Program-made: the position numbers and the translations under genes
Notes under the pieces: model-generated
The model's input: only the letters and a program-made list of their open reading frames with translations
What the model was told of the DNA's origin: nothing
The model's database searches: none
In this document: in pieces, positions 33,153 to 46,969 of the stretch
Position numbering within the stretch: the first letter of the stretch is position 1
Layout of the letters: each line of letters begins with the position of its first letter
Assembly (NCBI RefSeq): GCF_009905375.1
Contig: NW_027417076.1
Span: 62,001-126,000 of the forward strand
Length of the DNA: 64,000 nt
Reading direction: 5' to 3'
Origin: Apium graveolens
Lineage: Eukaryota; Streptophyta; Magnoliopsida; Apiales; Apiaceae

Positions 33153-34871
33153 TAATTCAACCTAATTTTCACAATATTATAGCTTTTGATTTATTGTGGA
33201 ATAATCTTACATAAATTTATAAATAATGATAGAAAAATGATCTTTTACCGATAGTTAAATCAAAAGTATACAAATAGTTAACACTAGTCAATCTAACATT
33301 ATAAAAAAAGGTATAACCTTTATAAATTCAAATACCACAATTTCTACCTAAACTAAATGGATGACGAAGGCGAAATAGACTAAATTCAAAATTAGGTAGG
33401 TACATGCACTGAGGCACCAACTGTAAAACTAAAAAAGAAAAGTACAAAGTGCTCAATATAATAGCGCAAACTGTATATAGAACAATAAAATAATTATAGC
33501 ATATTTTTCGCGAACATTCCTATAAAACATGATAATTACTAAAATACAATAAGTAAATCGAAATCTAATAAACTCACAGTGCTGTTGCGAACTTTAGCAT
33601 TATGGTGAGATGTAACTTTAGCATTATGGTGAGATGTTTTCTGCAGAAACTCTTTTAGTGTCAAACCTTAAGATATAAGATATATCTCACATTTCATATA
33701 AGATATATTGAGAAACATTGCATTAATGACTATTTTAATTATATAATTGAACTTTTATGATACTTTTACTTTCCTCTGATCGAGTATCATTGTAAAACTT
33801 AAATTAACACTATCTTTTCTTATTAATCGAATAATATCAGTTTATTATAAGATGATTGCTTAGAAGAATTAAATAGGTACTGACATTCAAATGATTGACG
33901 CCGTATAAAAAACAATTGTGTGATATATTGTAATTCTTCACTGCAAATGTATATAACAAAGTTCAATTTTGTTGCTCTTCAGTGAATTTAAACATAAGAT
34001 TGTACCTCTGATATTTAGGTGTTAGCAACATGATACCAAAAGCAACACAAAAGACATTGATCAGATATATTTGACAACTTCCGTAACACACACATACCAC
34101 ACCCTTCCAAAGGTACAATACTTAATACTCTACATAGAAAATCATAAGTAAACTAAATTTAAATTTACCATATACTACAACTGGGACATTTTAACCATGC
34201 TATTTGCCAAGGTCACCCAAAGACTAATCTATATAAAAAATCAACACATCTAGTTGTGATTCGTTGATACTTACGATATTTAGATTTCATGTTTATACTA
34301 CACAAATCCCGGAGATCGTTAAATGAATGGTGCACGTTTTTGACATCGGATCATGTTGTTGAACACACTCAAAGAATTGGTCAAGTAGTAATATGCAAAA
34401 TTATCAATTTCAAATTTAGACGTATGTGAAAAGTATTTGGAGACAAAATGTAATTGTACCTATTGAAAAATAGATACAAATTACCCAACTCATCGGATTC
34501 CAAACTCTTATTTTATCATTTCATGTAATAAATTTTAAATTAACACATTTTTTTTAGTATTTTCAACGGCTAATATAACATATTAACATAAGAGGCATGC
34601 AAGAAATTAAAGCATAAAGTAAGACATAACAAACAATTTTGTAAATATTAGTATTAGAATTAATGTAATAAAAAAAGTCTTGCTTCCTAAACTATATCTC
34701 CGAACATGAAAGAAGTATTCTGAATAATATATTTTCAAAATAGTTAATAAGTTTGCATCCTTCCAATAATCGTAAAAATGACTAAAAGCAAATAATAAAT
34801 AGTTGTAGATGTGCATACTTTGATTGCTACATAAATAGAAGAAAATAAATCATTTTGATACAAATACAAAG
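33153..34871. other. AT-rich intergenic DNA, nothing recognised
   Basis: No ORF of interest and no RNA gene. A direct duplication AACTTTAGCATTATGGTGAG occurs twice in a row at about 33592-33630. This is the left flank of CACTA 3. Confidence 0.5.
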
Positions 34872-35400
34872 CACTACAAGAAACAAGGCTAAATTCGACC
34901 GAAAAAAATCAGTCGAATTTAGCTTAATTCGACCGCGCGCGGTTGAATTTACCTAATTTCGGCCGATTTTGAATCGGTTGTAATAGAGGGAGTCGAATTT
35001 AGAAGTTCGGTCGTATTTAACTAAATTCGACCGTCGGATTACGACCGAAAAATTACAACCGTTTAAATTCGACTGTAAAAATTCGACCGAAGATGGTCAA
35101 ATTTGATTCCAGCAGAATTTTACTTCAACTTTTCAAATTTTCCCTTGAAATTTGAAAATACCGCCAATTTTTTTTTATAATTTGAAATTCCCGCCAAAAA
35201 TACTAAATTCAACCGTAACGGGTCACTTTTGAAATTCAACCGCTTTGAGTAAAAAAATTAATTCAACTATTTTTAATCAAAAAGTAACTTTGACTGTTTT
35301 TGGTCGAATATTAAACTCGACCGGTGTTTCTAAATTCGATTGTATTTATCCAACAAATGTCATTTAAACTCAACCAACGTTAGTCGAATTAAGAGCAAAA
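34872..35400. repeat. subterminal repeat array, left end of CACTA 3
   Basis: At least ten TCGACCG/CGGTCGA-type words and degenerate forms, in both orientations, within 500 bp of the tip. Different from the ACATCGG arrays of CACTA 1 and 2. Confidence 0.85.
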
Positions 35401-35773
35401 AAAAACATAATAGTGCTTATGACCAGCACTAATGATAGGCCATATTTATATACCTGTACACCCAAACGCAATTCACAGACTAACAAAGATATATGCTAAC
35501 AAATCTAGTTAGCTTAACAAAAGTTACATTCCCTAAACGCTTAACAAAATAGTTAGTTAGTTTAGCTTTACAAAGGAGTTAGAAATTTCAGTGCTGACAG
35601 TTATATCCGGGTTATATCCAGTACCGAATAATAGTAGAAAGTTCAAATAAACCATTAGTTACATACCCGGAAATGTTTAACAAAAGAGCTAGCTTTACAA
35701 AAGGGAAACTGAAGGTTCTAAATCCATCAGTCCATAAAAAGCTAAGCGTGTTCACCAGACCAAATAAAAAGAC

Positions 35774-38700
35774 CTAGAGCAACGGATAGTTGTGTGCGTC
35801 AATATCTTCATCTTCATATTCGCCTCCAACTCCGTCTTCATTGTCACCTCCAACTGCATCTTTATTTCCATTGTTGGAGGTGTTGTGCACCACCAATGCC
35901 TTCCCTAGCAGGGTCTCCTGCATCGGTACATAAACAAGTATACCAATATTTTGTTAATATAATAAAACCTATATAATTACCTTACAAAACAAAGCATACA
36001 GGCAACTAAATAAGCTGAATAAATATACTGATACTTATCAGAAAACATATATAGTCACCTGCATGCATGAAACTTGTAAAGTTTTAAGCATATATTATAA
36101 AATGCAAGTGTTTATAAACTAAACATGAAGGCAAGTATTGGTAACATGCTAGAAATTAATATAAATATATAACATAGAGCAGACTGCAAAATCGCACGTG
36201 AACAAAATAAAAAGTTAGTTTATATTTGTACATGAACTAGGCCACAGAGCATACAAACACAATTAAAAAACTTACTGCTCGTGGTAGGCCTTCATATTAT
36301 AATGCATTGCAATTAATTAATCATTTTAACTGAACCTTAGAACCGATAACATAAATTCGTTATATTTTGAAATATAATTGTGTCTGTCACCTTGAGTCTC
36401 AATACTACAATTCAACATAATATTACCAAAAAAAGTGAATCAACACTTCATTTCAAATCAATATCAACCAAGACTGATCAAAATTGTAACTTCACAAACA
36501 ATTTGACCCGTGACTAAGACTGGTCCAATTGTTGCTATTGAAGATAATGACAACCAGAGATTTGACACCATAAAACTGATCTTCATTCCTGGATCAGATT
36601 TGTATGTCATATGATTATTTAGTTTATAACTTGTTATTATCATATAATTATTATCAGTAGATAATAATGATAATCTGCTTCACAGGTTTTTTGGCTTAAC
36701 ATTCTTCAAAAAATAAATTTCATCTTAAATAAATATATGGCTTTCTAGATCAAGAAATTTAAGTAAACAAAATATGTTACCAGTACAATGATCTTATCAT
36801 TGTCCTTCAAGATCCCTTTTAGCGCAACACTTGCTGTCCGCACATAATTTTTGTGCTTTGATCGCTGACTCGGGTCTGAAAAAGCAGCAGTGGCCAAGTT
36901 ACTCACTTTCTCGTCCAGAACAGATCGCATCACGAACCATTTGTTTCACTTCTTCTAAGATCGTTGGCATCATAGAATAGATTTCTTCGGGAGCAACGTC
37001 AAATGATTCGTCAGAGTCTTTTATTTTTCTTTTTTTTAATAACTTCATTGCATCTTGTGCTCCCATCAACTCCGCCAAGGTATCTTGGGGAAACAAGTTA
37101 ACCCTCCCCTTAGTCGGGGGTCTCGCTCCAGCTAGCACAATCAGATTATTCTTCCGCTGAATTGCCCTTTGTGTACGGGGGGATGCCCCTTCATCAGCAG
37201 CTTCCAACTCATCTGCCAATTCAACTCGCACCTTTTTCAGTTTTCCCTACAATATATGAAAGGAAAATCACAAATAAAGCACTTCTCTATTAATTGACCC
37301 TAAAAACAAGCATTCAATTATAAATCAGTTTACTTAAAAATAAAATACAAACCTGTAGCTCTATCACAGCTGGTTCAGTAGGGTCGTACACGGTATTCAT
37401 AAATTCCTCATCACTGATTGGCATCTTACCTTTAGCAATTCTGACTTCATCTATTTCCTGTCAGATGGAAAATAAATATAATAAATATTTTAATTATAAG
37501 TTGGTAATATTTTTAGTAAATTATAACTTATAAGTTATAGTTATTTATTAGAAAGTAGATAATTAAATATAATAATTTTAAAAAATAAATAAAGAATTAA
37601 AAAATGAAATTAGTGATGGGGTAAGGAGGTAGTAAGATGGAGATAATTAGTGATTTGTTTTATTTTAGTAATCTGTTCATAAATTTCACCAGGCTGTAAG
37701 ATTTAAGTAAAATCCGAATCAGTCAAAACATATTAAATTAAACACCTTTACTTAGAACAGTTGTAGTGAAGCGTTATGTGTTTTATATTTGCATTAATGC
37801 TAAGTAATTAGTCTTGTTCTGGGAGGGCATCAGCATAGATAGCAAAACATGAGAGATTAAAACCAAAATAAGAACTTATAATACAAAATCAAGGACATAT
37901 CCACTCATACTTGCAAAAGATAAAAAAAACTACCTAATCTATTTACAAGATAGAATAATACCTGTCATCTTTGTTCATATGGTTTTGCACCAGTACGAGA
38001 GGTAAATTCCATCTTTTCTCGGGCATTCTTGCCAGCATCCGACAATTTTTTAAATTCAAGTGTGCCCCAATACGCGCATATCGAATTCCATGCCCGCTGA
38101 GAGAAGTAATGAGGCTTGAATGCTTCAACTTTTATGTCGAGTTCTTCTTCAGTATATCCGCATTCAAATAAGACATTCAACTTCTTGAGCAGTCGGGCCC
38201 TCTCAGTACCAAGATAGGACTTAAAATTCCTATTCAGATGTGCTCTCACAGCTCCGTCCCCATCTTCTTCGAGAATCTCCTTCGGATAAATGTAGTATTC
38301 CTGTAAAAATAAATTACTTAGATTTAAAATAAAAAAGCTTAGTAAAGTGTTTCAAATTAAAAAACATTCAGTCTCATATTAATTATTAGTAGCTAGAAAC
38401 ATGATAATATAAGACTAGTTAAACATTAGTAGTGGCTATATTTATTGCATGAATTGTGACAGTAGACTCAACAAAGTTAACTCAGGGTTGTCTTGCATTT
38501 TTAGTCCCACCAGCCACCACAGTTGTACTAGAGCAGTCGGTGTGATTTTAAAGTACTCAAATGAGTGTGATTATAAACTACGTTTAGGAGATTAACATGT
38601 GATACGCTAAAATGTACACTTATAATTTATATAGTCCTTAAAGAGAAAAAAACAAAACACAAACCGTGCATCATGTGAGTAAAAACCGTGAGAACTCTGG

Positions 38701-41700
38701 GAGCTACTTGCAAACTCTTATCTGAATGTTTTATTTCAGTTAAAAACAAACACTAATGTCCACTAATTCTTATCTACACTTAACACAAACAAATCATAAA
38801 ACCAGAAAACACACTTTTAGCCGCACAACGGGTCACACTTTTATTGAAAGATTGATTTACAATATCGAAGCGATAATTAGTGAATAAAATATATAATTTA
38901 TAACCAATATATGTGATTTTAACCAAAATCATACACTTTGGTTTAAGCTGCCTAATTTATATATTACTTGAAATGAAACAAGATATAAAAGTCTAAAAGT
39001 AAGTTCAAAAAAACAAGAAAGAAAGTAAACTCTAAACAAGAAAGAAAGAAAATGAAAAAGAAAGAAAACTCTAAACTCTAAAGGATGTTAAGAAAACAAG
39101 AATGAAACAAGAAAGTTGATCGAGGAGAATGAAATTAAGCATTATATCTGTTGAGAATAAATAAGAAGTAAAAACTCTAAACCCCAAGTAGTAGTTTACA
39201 AAGGCTGAAAGAAAAATAAAATTAAAATACTTACTTTAAAACAGTTGATACATCTGTTATACCAAGCATTACGTGCAGCTCCCTTTGTAGAGATTGTATG
39301 TTCATCCCATTTCAGGCGAGCAAGGCGTGCCAATGTTTTCTTGGGTGTATTCCCCATAAAACTGTAAAAACATAATGAAAGTTTAGCAAGTTGATGTTAA
39401 AAACAAGCACTTTAAACAGATATAATGCTTATTAAAAACAAGCACTTTAAAACAGTTTATGGTTGTCAATCCAAATGTCAGCAAATTTCTTAATGTCAGC
39501 AAAAAAGCCAGGTCTTATCATCTCGATGGAGAACCCAACTCGGAAAAACTGAGCCACAGAACAAACCAGAACCAGAGATCTTTATTTAATCTAGGGGGGC
39601 CAATAAATGTAATCTGTAGCTAAACAATCTTTATTTACATCAATCTATATAATACTTGTAGCATCATCAGGTGTGTGCTTAGGTGTACATTCCTAACTAA
39701 GTGGGATTGCCTTGTCTAGTACAAATAATGCTCAATGTATAGAGGTGTTTATCAACACCGCACCCTTCCATTGTTGCATTCACTTCCCAATTTTCATACT
39801 ATTAGTTGAGTTGCTGGTCTGATTTTAGTTTTAACAAAATAGTCTGAAATTTAGCTGACTGTTACTATATCATTAAACAACACACTAAAATCTTATATGC
39901 TAAAACAGAGTGAAGTATGAAAATCACTATTGCATGACTGACAATAATCAGAAAATTATATTGTGGTCTGCTAAGCTTCCTGCCCACCACTGAGGTATTT
40001 AATGTTTCAAAGATAGATTTAACTAGTACCTAACTGAGATATTAGCACATGCTTTAACCAATCTATACAAGTATTAATGGTACCTTACTCTGATTAAACT
40101 AAGAATTAGTAGACAATAGTCAATAGTCATTTTAAAAAAACTCAAGGCATTTTCTGTTAGCAATATTTGATAACAATGATATTAATATAATATAGTTCAA
40201 CATAATTCCTCCCAGTTCATTTTAGATCATTTATGAACAGTATCTACATCTAGCATTCAAGTACTTCTGAGCTATAAACAGGGATACAAATTGCAATATG
40301 CTACACAAAAGTACTACCACATAAATAGTCATTATATTATGAAGTTTACTCCAAGGACAATTTTCAAACTCCTGCTATAACCAAGCTACAATTTTAGAAA
40401 TGAAAATTTCATAAATCTTTTCTAATTACCATTTTGGCGTTTTTGTAATATTGACTTTTTCAAAACTTCCTGTTAAAAGAAAATACATGGAGAATTCATA
40501 CTTGTATTCTAAAGAAATAAATTATTGTTTAAATGTTTATATAGCAAAAGAGGATTGTAAAACTGAAATGCAGAAATTAAATAGAGGAAAAAACCCCAGA
40601 AAAAAAACCTCCCTCTAAAAAACTACCAAAACAACCAAAATATTTATTGAAGGAATATAAATAAATTTATTACCCTTTTAGGTTCGGAAGTAATTGAACC
40701 GTTGGTCTTGCATTCCAAGTTGGTTTTCTCGGGTAGTCGCCTTCACAACACGTGCGCCTTTTCCTCTCAAACAGAATTGTTTGGCTGCCTTCTCCCACCT
40801 CGTAAGACCCTTCCCCCTGACTTTCTTCGTCACTAGGTTTGTGTGGATCACTTCCGCTGGTCCCACCATTATTGTATCCTTTTCCCTTCCTTGAGTTTGG
40901 ACCAGTCCAGACCACCTAAAAAACACATAAAAGAGTATGTCAAAACAGTAATTGTCAAGGTCCCATTTGTATTAATCTGCAGTACACAGGGGGGTCATAG
41001 GTCGGCCAGACTTTAGTCTTCTAAAATGACATGTTGATATACATCTTTTAATAGGCCCTGTTGATATACTAATACTGAAATCAACATCTGCAATAGTACT
41101 AACGGAAATCACTAATTACACTAACAACAGTCATTTAGTAAGCATGTCTCGAAAGTTGTCATTGACGAAGTGGAAAATCTTTAACATCAAGATTTCTAAG
41201 TGAAGAAAATTCAAGATTAGGGTGATTAAAAAGAGTGTGTAGTAATACAGAAAACCAAGAATGGCAAACAAATAATATGCAGACCCCGGTTTAAGCTGGA
41301 CCAAGGGAAGATTACAGCAAAAATATAATAGGAGACGAGACAATTAGCTTAATACAAAGTTTAATCCCAGCCCACTACTACTAATATTAGGTTTCATAAT
41401 AAGATGGGGCTTTAAACAGTACTAAACTGAAACCTCAGCTCCTCCGCCTCCAAATTCAGTAACAAAAACCATCCAACAAACAAATTCAGTAACTCCCGAC
41501 ACACAGCAGTTACATACATAGTTTACACACAGGTATAGTTCATCTCCTTCATTTTTATTTGTATCCAATTAAGTTTTGTTTCTCAGTACACCCCACTAAT
41601 TACATAACCCCCAAATAAGCCAAGGGAATGGTGAAAGAGAGAGCGCATTATAAAAATGTAAAAACCCCTAATTTCAAGGAAAGAGAGATGAACCTGTGAA

Positions 41701-41743
41701 GTTTTTATCAGCTTGATTGCATTCTTTGAGCGTTCATTAGCCA
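35774..41743 (-). pseudogene. TNPA/Ptta-like gene of CACTA 3 (Transposase_24 type)
   Basis: Probable exons on the minus strand: 41743-41695 (MANERSKNAIKLIKTSQ, donor CAG/GTTC), about 40918-40675 (VVWTGPNSRKGKGYNNGG, low complexity), about 39362-39237 (KTLARLARLKWDEHT, CFK/GTAAGT), 38302-about 37972 (EYYIYPKEILEEDGDGAVRA, RLLKKLNVLF, YFSQRAWNSICAYWG, KNAREKMEFTSRTGAKP), about 37457-37356 (EIDEVRIAKGKMPISDEEFM), about 37245-36899 (ELADELEAADEGASPRTQRA, DTLAELMGAQDAMKLLKKRK), and an acidic last exon about 35917-35774. The fourth exon is the En/Spm Transposase_24 domain. TNPA proteins bind subterminal repeats. An in-frame TGA after KPYEQR, eight bases before the apparent donor, probably truncates it. 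Linking of the last exon is inferred. Confidence 0.7.
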
Positions 41744-42129
41744 TTGATTTAATCAGTCGATAGCCGCCTCCTTCACCCTCTTAAACCCTAATTTTAATTG
41801 ACAGCCGCTTGAGAGAGATGAAAGTGAGAGAAATGGGGTAAAATATGTTTATATATTTTATTTCAATTCTACCGAGATCGGTGGAAATTAGCCGTGTGAA
41901 ACTTTTCATTGTCATTCGGTCAAATTTAATGAACCAGTATATTTTCTCTCTAGAAGCTGTTGAAACCTCTGTTCTGCACTAATTCAACAGAAGATATCAT
42001 TCATCTAATAAAATTAACAAATACTTGGCCATCTAGCAAAAAAAAAATTGCCTAAATGTAAATTTTATAGAAAATTAGATAAAGAAATAAATGCTTTGAC
42101 ACAAATTTGATTGAAATAATTAAAATAAA

Positions 42130-45100
42130 CTACACTAAATCATCATTATCGCTCAAGTCATCTTCATCCTCATTTTTGTCTTCGTCTTCGTCTTCTTCTT
42201 CATCTTCTTTATCTCTTTCACTTTCTTCTTCATTGTTGTAATCTACCGAATAGTCATTTTCAAACATTCTCAAGTCAACAAAAAAAATTGAGGGATCACG
42301 AATAATAACTCTTTCAACATGCGATGATGAAGCATTTGACACTTCATTTTGTAAAGCATCATCATTCATCCCGGTTTTTTCTTGAATTGACACACTTTTA
42401 TCAACTAGTCGCCTCTTTGTTGTTAAAACCGTGTACCATGATGATTTTGCATTAGCAATGTTTGGTGCATAGTATACTTGATGAGCTTGGCTAGCCAACA
42501 CAAACACGTCTTCGGCATTTAGTTTTGATTTAACATCTACGGTAGTCATCCGGTGTTTATCGACTTTCACATGTGTCATGTGATCAAACCAATGACATTT
42601 GAAGATGATCACTTGATGCCCATTTTGATAAAAGAGTTTTAAAATTTCTTCTATCCTTCCATAGTAGTTACCATAATGTTCTTCGTAAGAAGTCCCTAGA
42701 AATAAAATGTATTAAATTGGAAAATAATTGGTAAAGAAAAATACAAGTTAGATATTAAGAAAAATAATTAAATTTCTCACCAATGACAACAACACCGGAA
42801 TTTGGTGAAGTGAGCTCATTAGCATTTACACAATCAAATTTGTAACCATTGCACTTGCATGCTTTATAAGACTTCACTTTATACAACGGACCTCTTATTA
42901 GGTCTATAAATTTCTTGTTGAACTCTTCGTCATCTTGTACCTAATAACATATGTGAGAAATATAATATGAGGAAAATTTGTGTATGTGTCTGTGTATAAA
43001 TTATAATGCATACCCTTCTTTCGAGCCAATCTTTAAATTGTTCTTTTTGAAATTGTTCCTTTTCCGCATCATTCAAATGTGGGTATTGTCGTTGTACCAA
43101 CTTTTGAAAACCCCTACATAATCAAGTTAAATAATAAAAACATCACATTTTGAACTAAAGTAATTTTAAAAAAGAAGTTATTTAAAAATAACTTACCTCA
43201 AGTACTTTCCAACCTCCGGCGAATTAATAAGAACATAGTATGCCACGAGTTCATATTCATCACAACTCAAGATTATATCTCTAGTTCGTAGACTAGGATG
43301 TGTCGGATATGTGTAAACTTCTAACAAATTGGTATTATGAAACATTTGAGGGGCCTCATTTCGACGTAACTGATTATGCATCAATCCATTCTTGGAATCA
43401 AAATATAATGTACAAAAGTGTACACATTCTTCCTCAATGTAGCGTTGTGCCTTTGAACCCTCCGCTCGAGCTTTATTTCCAACCTTCAATTTCAAGTTGT
43501 GCAAGTATCTTTCAATAAAATACATCCAACGCCCATTGGCCGGGCCACCCAACTTACACTCAGTTGCTAATACAGTGGCAAATGCTCCATGGGATCAAAA
43601 AGACTAGGAGTAAAGACAGTTTCAAGCTTAGACATTATTGTCACTATATCTCTCTCCATTTTCTCTAAATCTGTGTATTTGAGACTAGACGAGCATAAAT
43701 CTTGAAAGAAGTTGCACAATTCAATGATAGGATCAGACACATGTTTCGGAAGTAGATCACGAAAAACGATAGGCAACATTTTTTGCATGAAGACGTGACA
43801 ATCGTGTGATTTCATCCCACGAATGCAATTTTTCTTCCAATTCACACACCTAGATATGTTTGAGGTATACCCGTCTGGGAGTTTCAATGAGACTATCCAC
43901 TTATACAACTTTTGAACTTGTTCACTCGAAAGTACATATGGTGCATGTGGTTTTATACCATTATCTTGAATCCACAACTCACGGTGTACACCTAACTCTT
44001 GACAATCCTTTCTTGATTTGGTTTTATCTTTAGACTTCTTCGAATCATCAAGAATTGTGTAGAAAATATTGTCAAATACATTCTTTTCGGTGTGCATAAT
44101 GTCAATGCTATGACGAAGGCTGAGTGTCTCCCAATATGGAAGCTCAAAAAATGGAGAACTGTGAGTCCAATAATGTGTCACACCATAATCTTTTGGTTTT
44201 TTCTTCGATGACTTTCTCGGTGGGGGAAACTGTATTTGCTCACACATGACCTTTGTACGTGACCCTGAATGTCGAGCACAAACTGATCGTGTCTCAACTC
44301 TTCCAAATCTCGTACTCCTTCTGAGAGGATCATCTGGCTCCAAAAAATACCGAGCAGTTCCATAAAATGTTGTTTTACCACCATGTTTGAGTTGCTTACC
44401 TTTGACCTCTCCCATGCAAACTGGACATGCCAACTTACCTTTAGTGGACCACCCGCTAAGCATGGCAAGTGCAGGAAAGTCACTAATTGTCCACAAAAGT
44501 GCCGCCTTCATCATAAAATTTGTACGTGAGAACATCTCATATGTTTCCACTCCAGTATGCCACAACAATTTTAATTCATCAATTAATGGCCTGAGATAAA
44601 CATGTAAGTCTTTTGTTGGATCCGTCGGTTCAGGAATGAGAAGAGGCATAAACATGTATGGAGCCTTAGTACACATAGATGGGGGAAGGTTATACACAAT
44701 AACCACCACAGGCCATACTGTATACTCCCTAGCGTGCTTATCGCGAAAGGGGTCAAATCCATCAGTAGAGAGCCCGAGTCTGACATTCCGAATCTCTTTT
44801 GAAAATCTTTGAAATCTCTGATCAAATTATTTTCATTCATCTCCATCTGCTGGGTGACTTAATTCACCTTCAACTGCAATTCTATCATGGTACCATCTCA
44901 TACATTTTGCAGTCTTCTCCGCCATGAATAAACGCTGCAATCTCATGGTAATAGGAAAGTAACGCAAGATTTTTCGAGGGATCTTTTGTTTTTTAGGATC
45001 TTTTTGCACTTTGTATCGGTCTTCTGTGCATATATCACACTTTGTCTTTTTGCCATGTTCCTTGTAAAATAACATACAATCATTCTCACAAGCATCAATA

Positions 45101-45729
45101 TTTTCATACTCCATATTCAATCCTTTAATCATCTTTCGCACGGTGTAGTAATTCTCAGGCAATTTATGATCATCAGGCAGTACTGATCCAATGAGGCGAA
45201 GCAAGTCATCAAAACCATTGTTACTACAATTATGCTTGTTTTTCCAATAAAGCAGCTTCATTACAAACTCCAGCGTTGTAAGATTGGCATTGTTCGGATA
45301 AATTGGTTCTGATGCAGTATTCACCATCTTGTAAAATTGTTTTGCTATTTCATTCGGTTCTTCCTCAAAATCCTCACAATCTTCGAAGGCATCATCATGT
45401 GCATCATGCATATCATCATCTTTGCAGCCCGTGTTAATATAACTTGTTCCGACCTCGTTCCATGACATTTCTTTCTCCCCGTGACAATCCCATCTAATAT
45501 ACCATTGCATGATACCATGTCGATATAAATGTATTTTCACGGTACTAGGTTGCTTGTAGTATATATTACGACAATCTTTGCACGGACATCTTATAAGGCC
45601 ATTATCTTCTTCTTCAAGATGCTCAATAGCAAATTTAATTAAATTTTCCACACCAACTTTATATTCTTCCGTTATGTATTTTGCTTCATTAAATCGACTA
45701 CGACCTATCCAACTACGATCGGATTCCAT
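42130..45729 (-). pseudogene. CACTA tnp2-type transposase (TNPD-like), two nonsense codons and a frameshift
   Basis: Exon 1 (45729-about 43196) begins MESDRSWIGRSRFNEAKYI and holds the transposase-associated domain (LIRCPCKDCRN, HLYRHGIM) and the tnp2 domain (RNVRLGLSTDGFDPF, WPVVVIVYNLPPSMC, LDELKLLW-like, KLACPVCMGEVKGKQLKHGG, SIDIMHTEKNVFDNI). In the block after HPADGDE the frame has TGA (44833-44835) and TAA (44827-44829), then stays open to 43567. A one-base shift leads into a DUF4218-like region (GGPANGRWMYFIERYL to EVGKYLR, then GTAAGT). Smaller exons follow near 43111-43013 and 42941-42780. The last, from about 42697, is DUF4216-like (IIFKCHWFDHMTHVKVDKH) with an acidic tail. The enzyme would cut and paste the element. 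Confidence 0.88.
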
Positions 45730-46179
45730 CTATAAATAACCACACATTGATATTAGGTGAATGCATTGCTAGACATAAAAAAGTAAACAACAACTAACAA
45801 CTCAAAATTATAAACTTATTTTACTAATTATCCAAATATTCTAAGCCTAATAAACAACAACCAAGTTAATTTTAGCAACAAATTCAAGTTACTCAAATCA
45901 TTACATAAACACATAAATAATTGAAGAAATCAAGACATTAATAATAATCACATATAGAATTTAATGAACATAAAAATATATGAAAGCTTTAAAATTATAC
46001 TTACTTGAAAAAGAATGATGATCACATGAATGAATTTGATGAAAAAGGAGAGAAAATGATGAAATTGGGGGTGGGAAAGATGAGAAATACGGCTACTGGA
46101 TAGAAAGAGGCAGTAGGGTTTCTAAAATGAACTCCTAAATTCAATGGAATATAGTTGAATTTATGACAAGGCTAAAAAC

Positions 46180-46969
46180 GATGTAAATCGGTCGAATTTA
46201 AGTTTCCACCTTTTTCAGCCGAATTTCTTTTTTTACCGCTTTCAGTCGAATTTAGCATTTTAGTAAATTTAACCGAATTCTGTCAAACAAAGTTTCCCGC
46301 CTTGTATAAAATTTCGGGGGGAAATGAGGGAAATTTCCCGCCAAATTAAAAACATATTTCGATTGCCTGCAGTCGAATTTAGTAAATTACATTAAATTTT
46401 ATTTGGTGAGAAAATTCTTTCTTTTTTTTTCCTTTAGTCATAAATTCGACCGAATATTTTTTCGGTCGAATTTAACTTTAAATACGACCGATTTAAATTC
46501 GACCGTTTTATTTCCACTAGTTAAAGTTGAATTTGATATACGACTGCTAGCGGTCGAATATAGTATTTCACTAAATTCAACCGAATTCAGTTTAATAAAG
46601 TTTTCCGCTGTAAACTAAATTTGGAAGGAAATTTCCCGCTAAAATTCAAAAATAAATTTCGATTGTCTGCGGTCGAATTTAGTAAATGGAAAAAAAATAT
46701 TTTGGCGGGAAACTTCCCACTTTTTTTTCCCACCATTTGTAAATTTGACCGAATTTTTTTCGGTCGAATTTTACTCTAAATACGACCGATTTAAATTCGA
46801 CTGTTTTTATTTCAACTGGTTGAAGTTGAATTTATTTATAAATTCGACCATTAGATTTCGACCGGGGCCAGTCGAATTTAGCCGTGCCAAACCGTGTCGA
46901 CCGCCTGCGGTCGAATTTAGACGCGGTCGAAATTGCATCAGTTGTAATTAACCCTATTTTCTTGTAGTG
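46180..46969. repeat. subterminal repeat array, right end of CACTA 3
   Basis: Many GGTCGAATTTA / TAAATTCGACCG words in both orientations out to the CTTGTAGTG tip. Within it a block of about 240-250 bp is repeated in diverged form (about 46260-46510 and 46560-46800, each with TTTCCCGCC, TTTCGATTG.CTGC and GTCGAATTTAGTAAAT words). Confidence 0.85.

Larger units (their letters stand above)
34872..46969 (-). mobile_element. CACTA element 3 (En/Spm), 12.1 kb, coding, transposase damaged
   Basis: Starts CACTACAAGAAA and ends TTTCTTGTAGTG. The 3-bp flanks AAG (34869-34871) and AAG (46970-46972) are a perfect target duplication. Subterminal regions are dense in AAATTCGACCG and its complement. Read on the minus strand it has a tnp2-type transposase gene (45729-42130) and then a TNPA/Ptta-like gene (41743-about 35774), the usual two-gene plan of autonomous CACTA elements. 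Nonsense codons and a frameshift in the transposase suggest this copy cannot move on its own. Confidence 0.95.

Noticed and set aside
36899..38249. Independent host genes in the middle of CACTA 3
   Set aside because: The blocks match the TNPA/Transposase_24 type and are joined by introns in element orientation, so they are transposon genes rather than captures.
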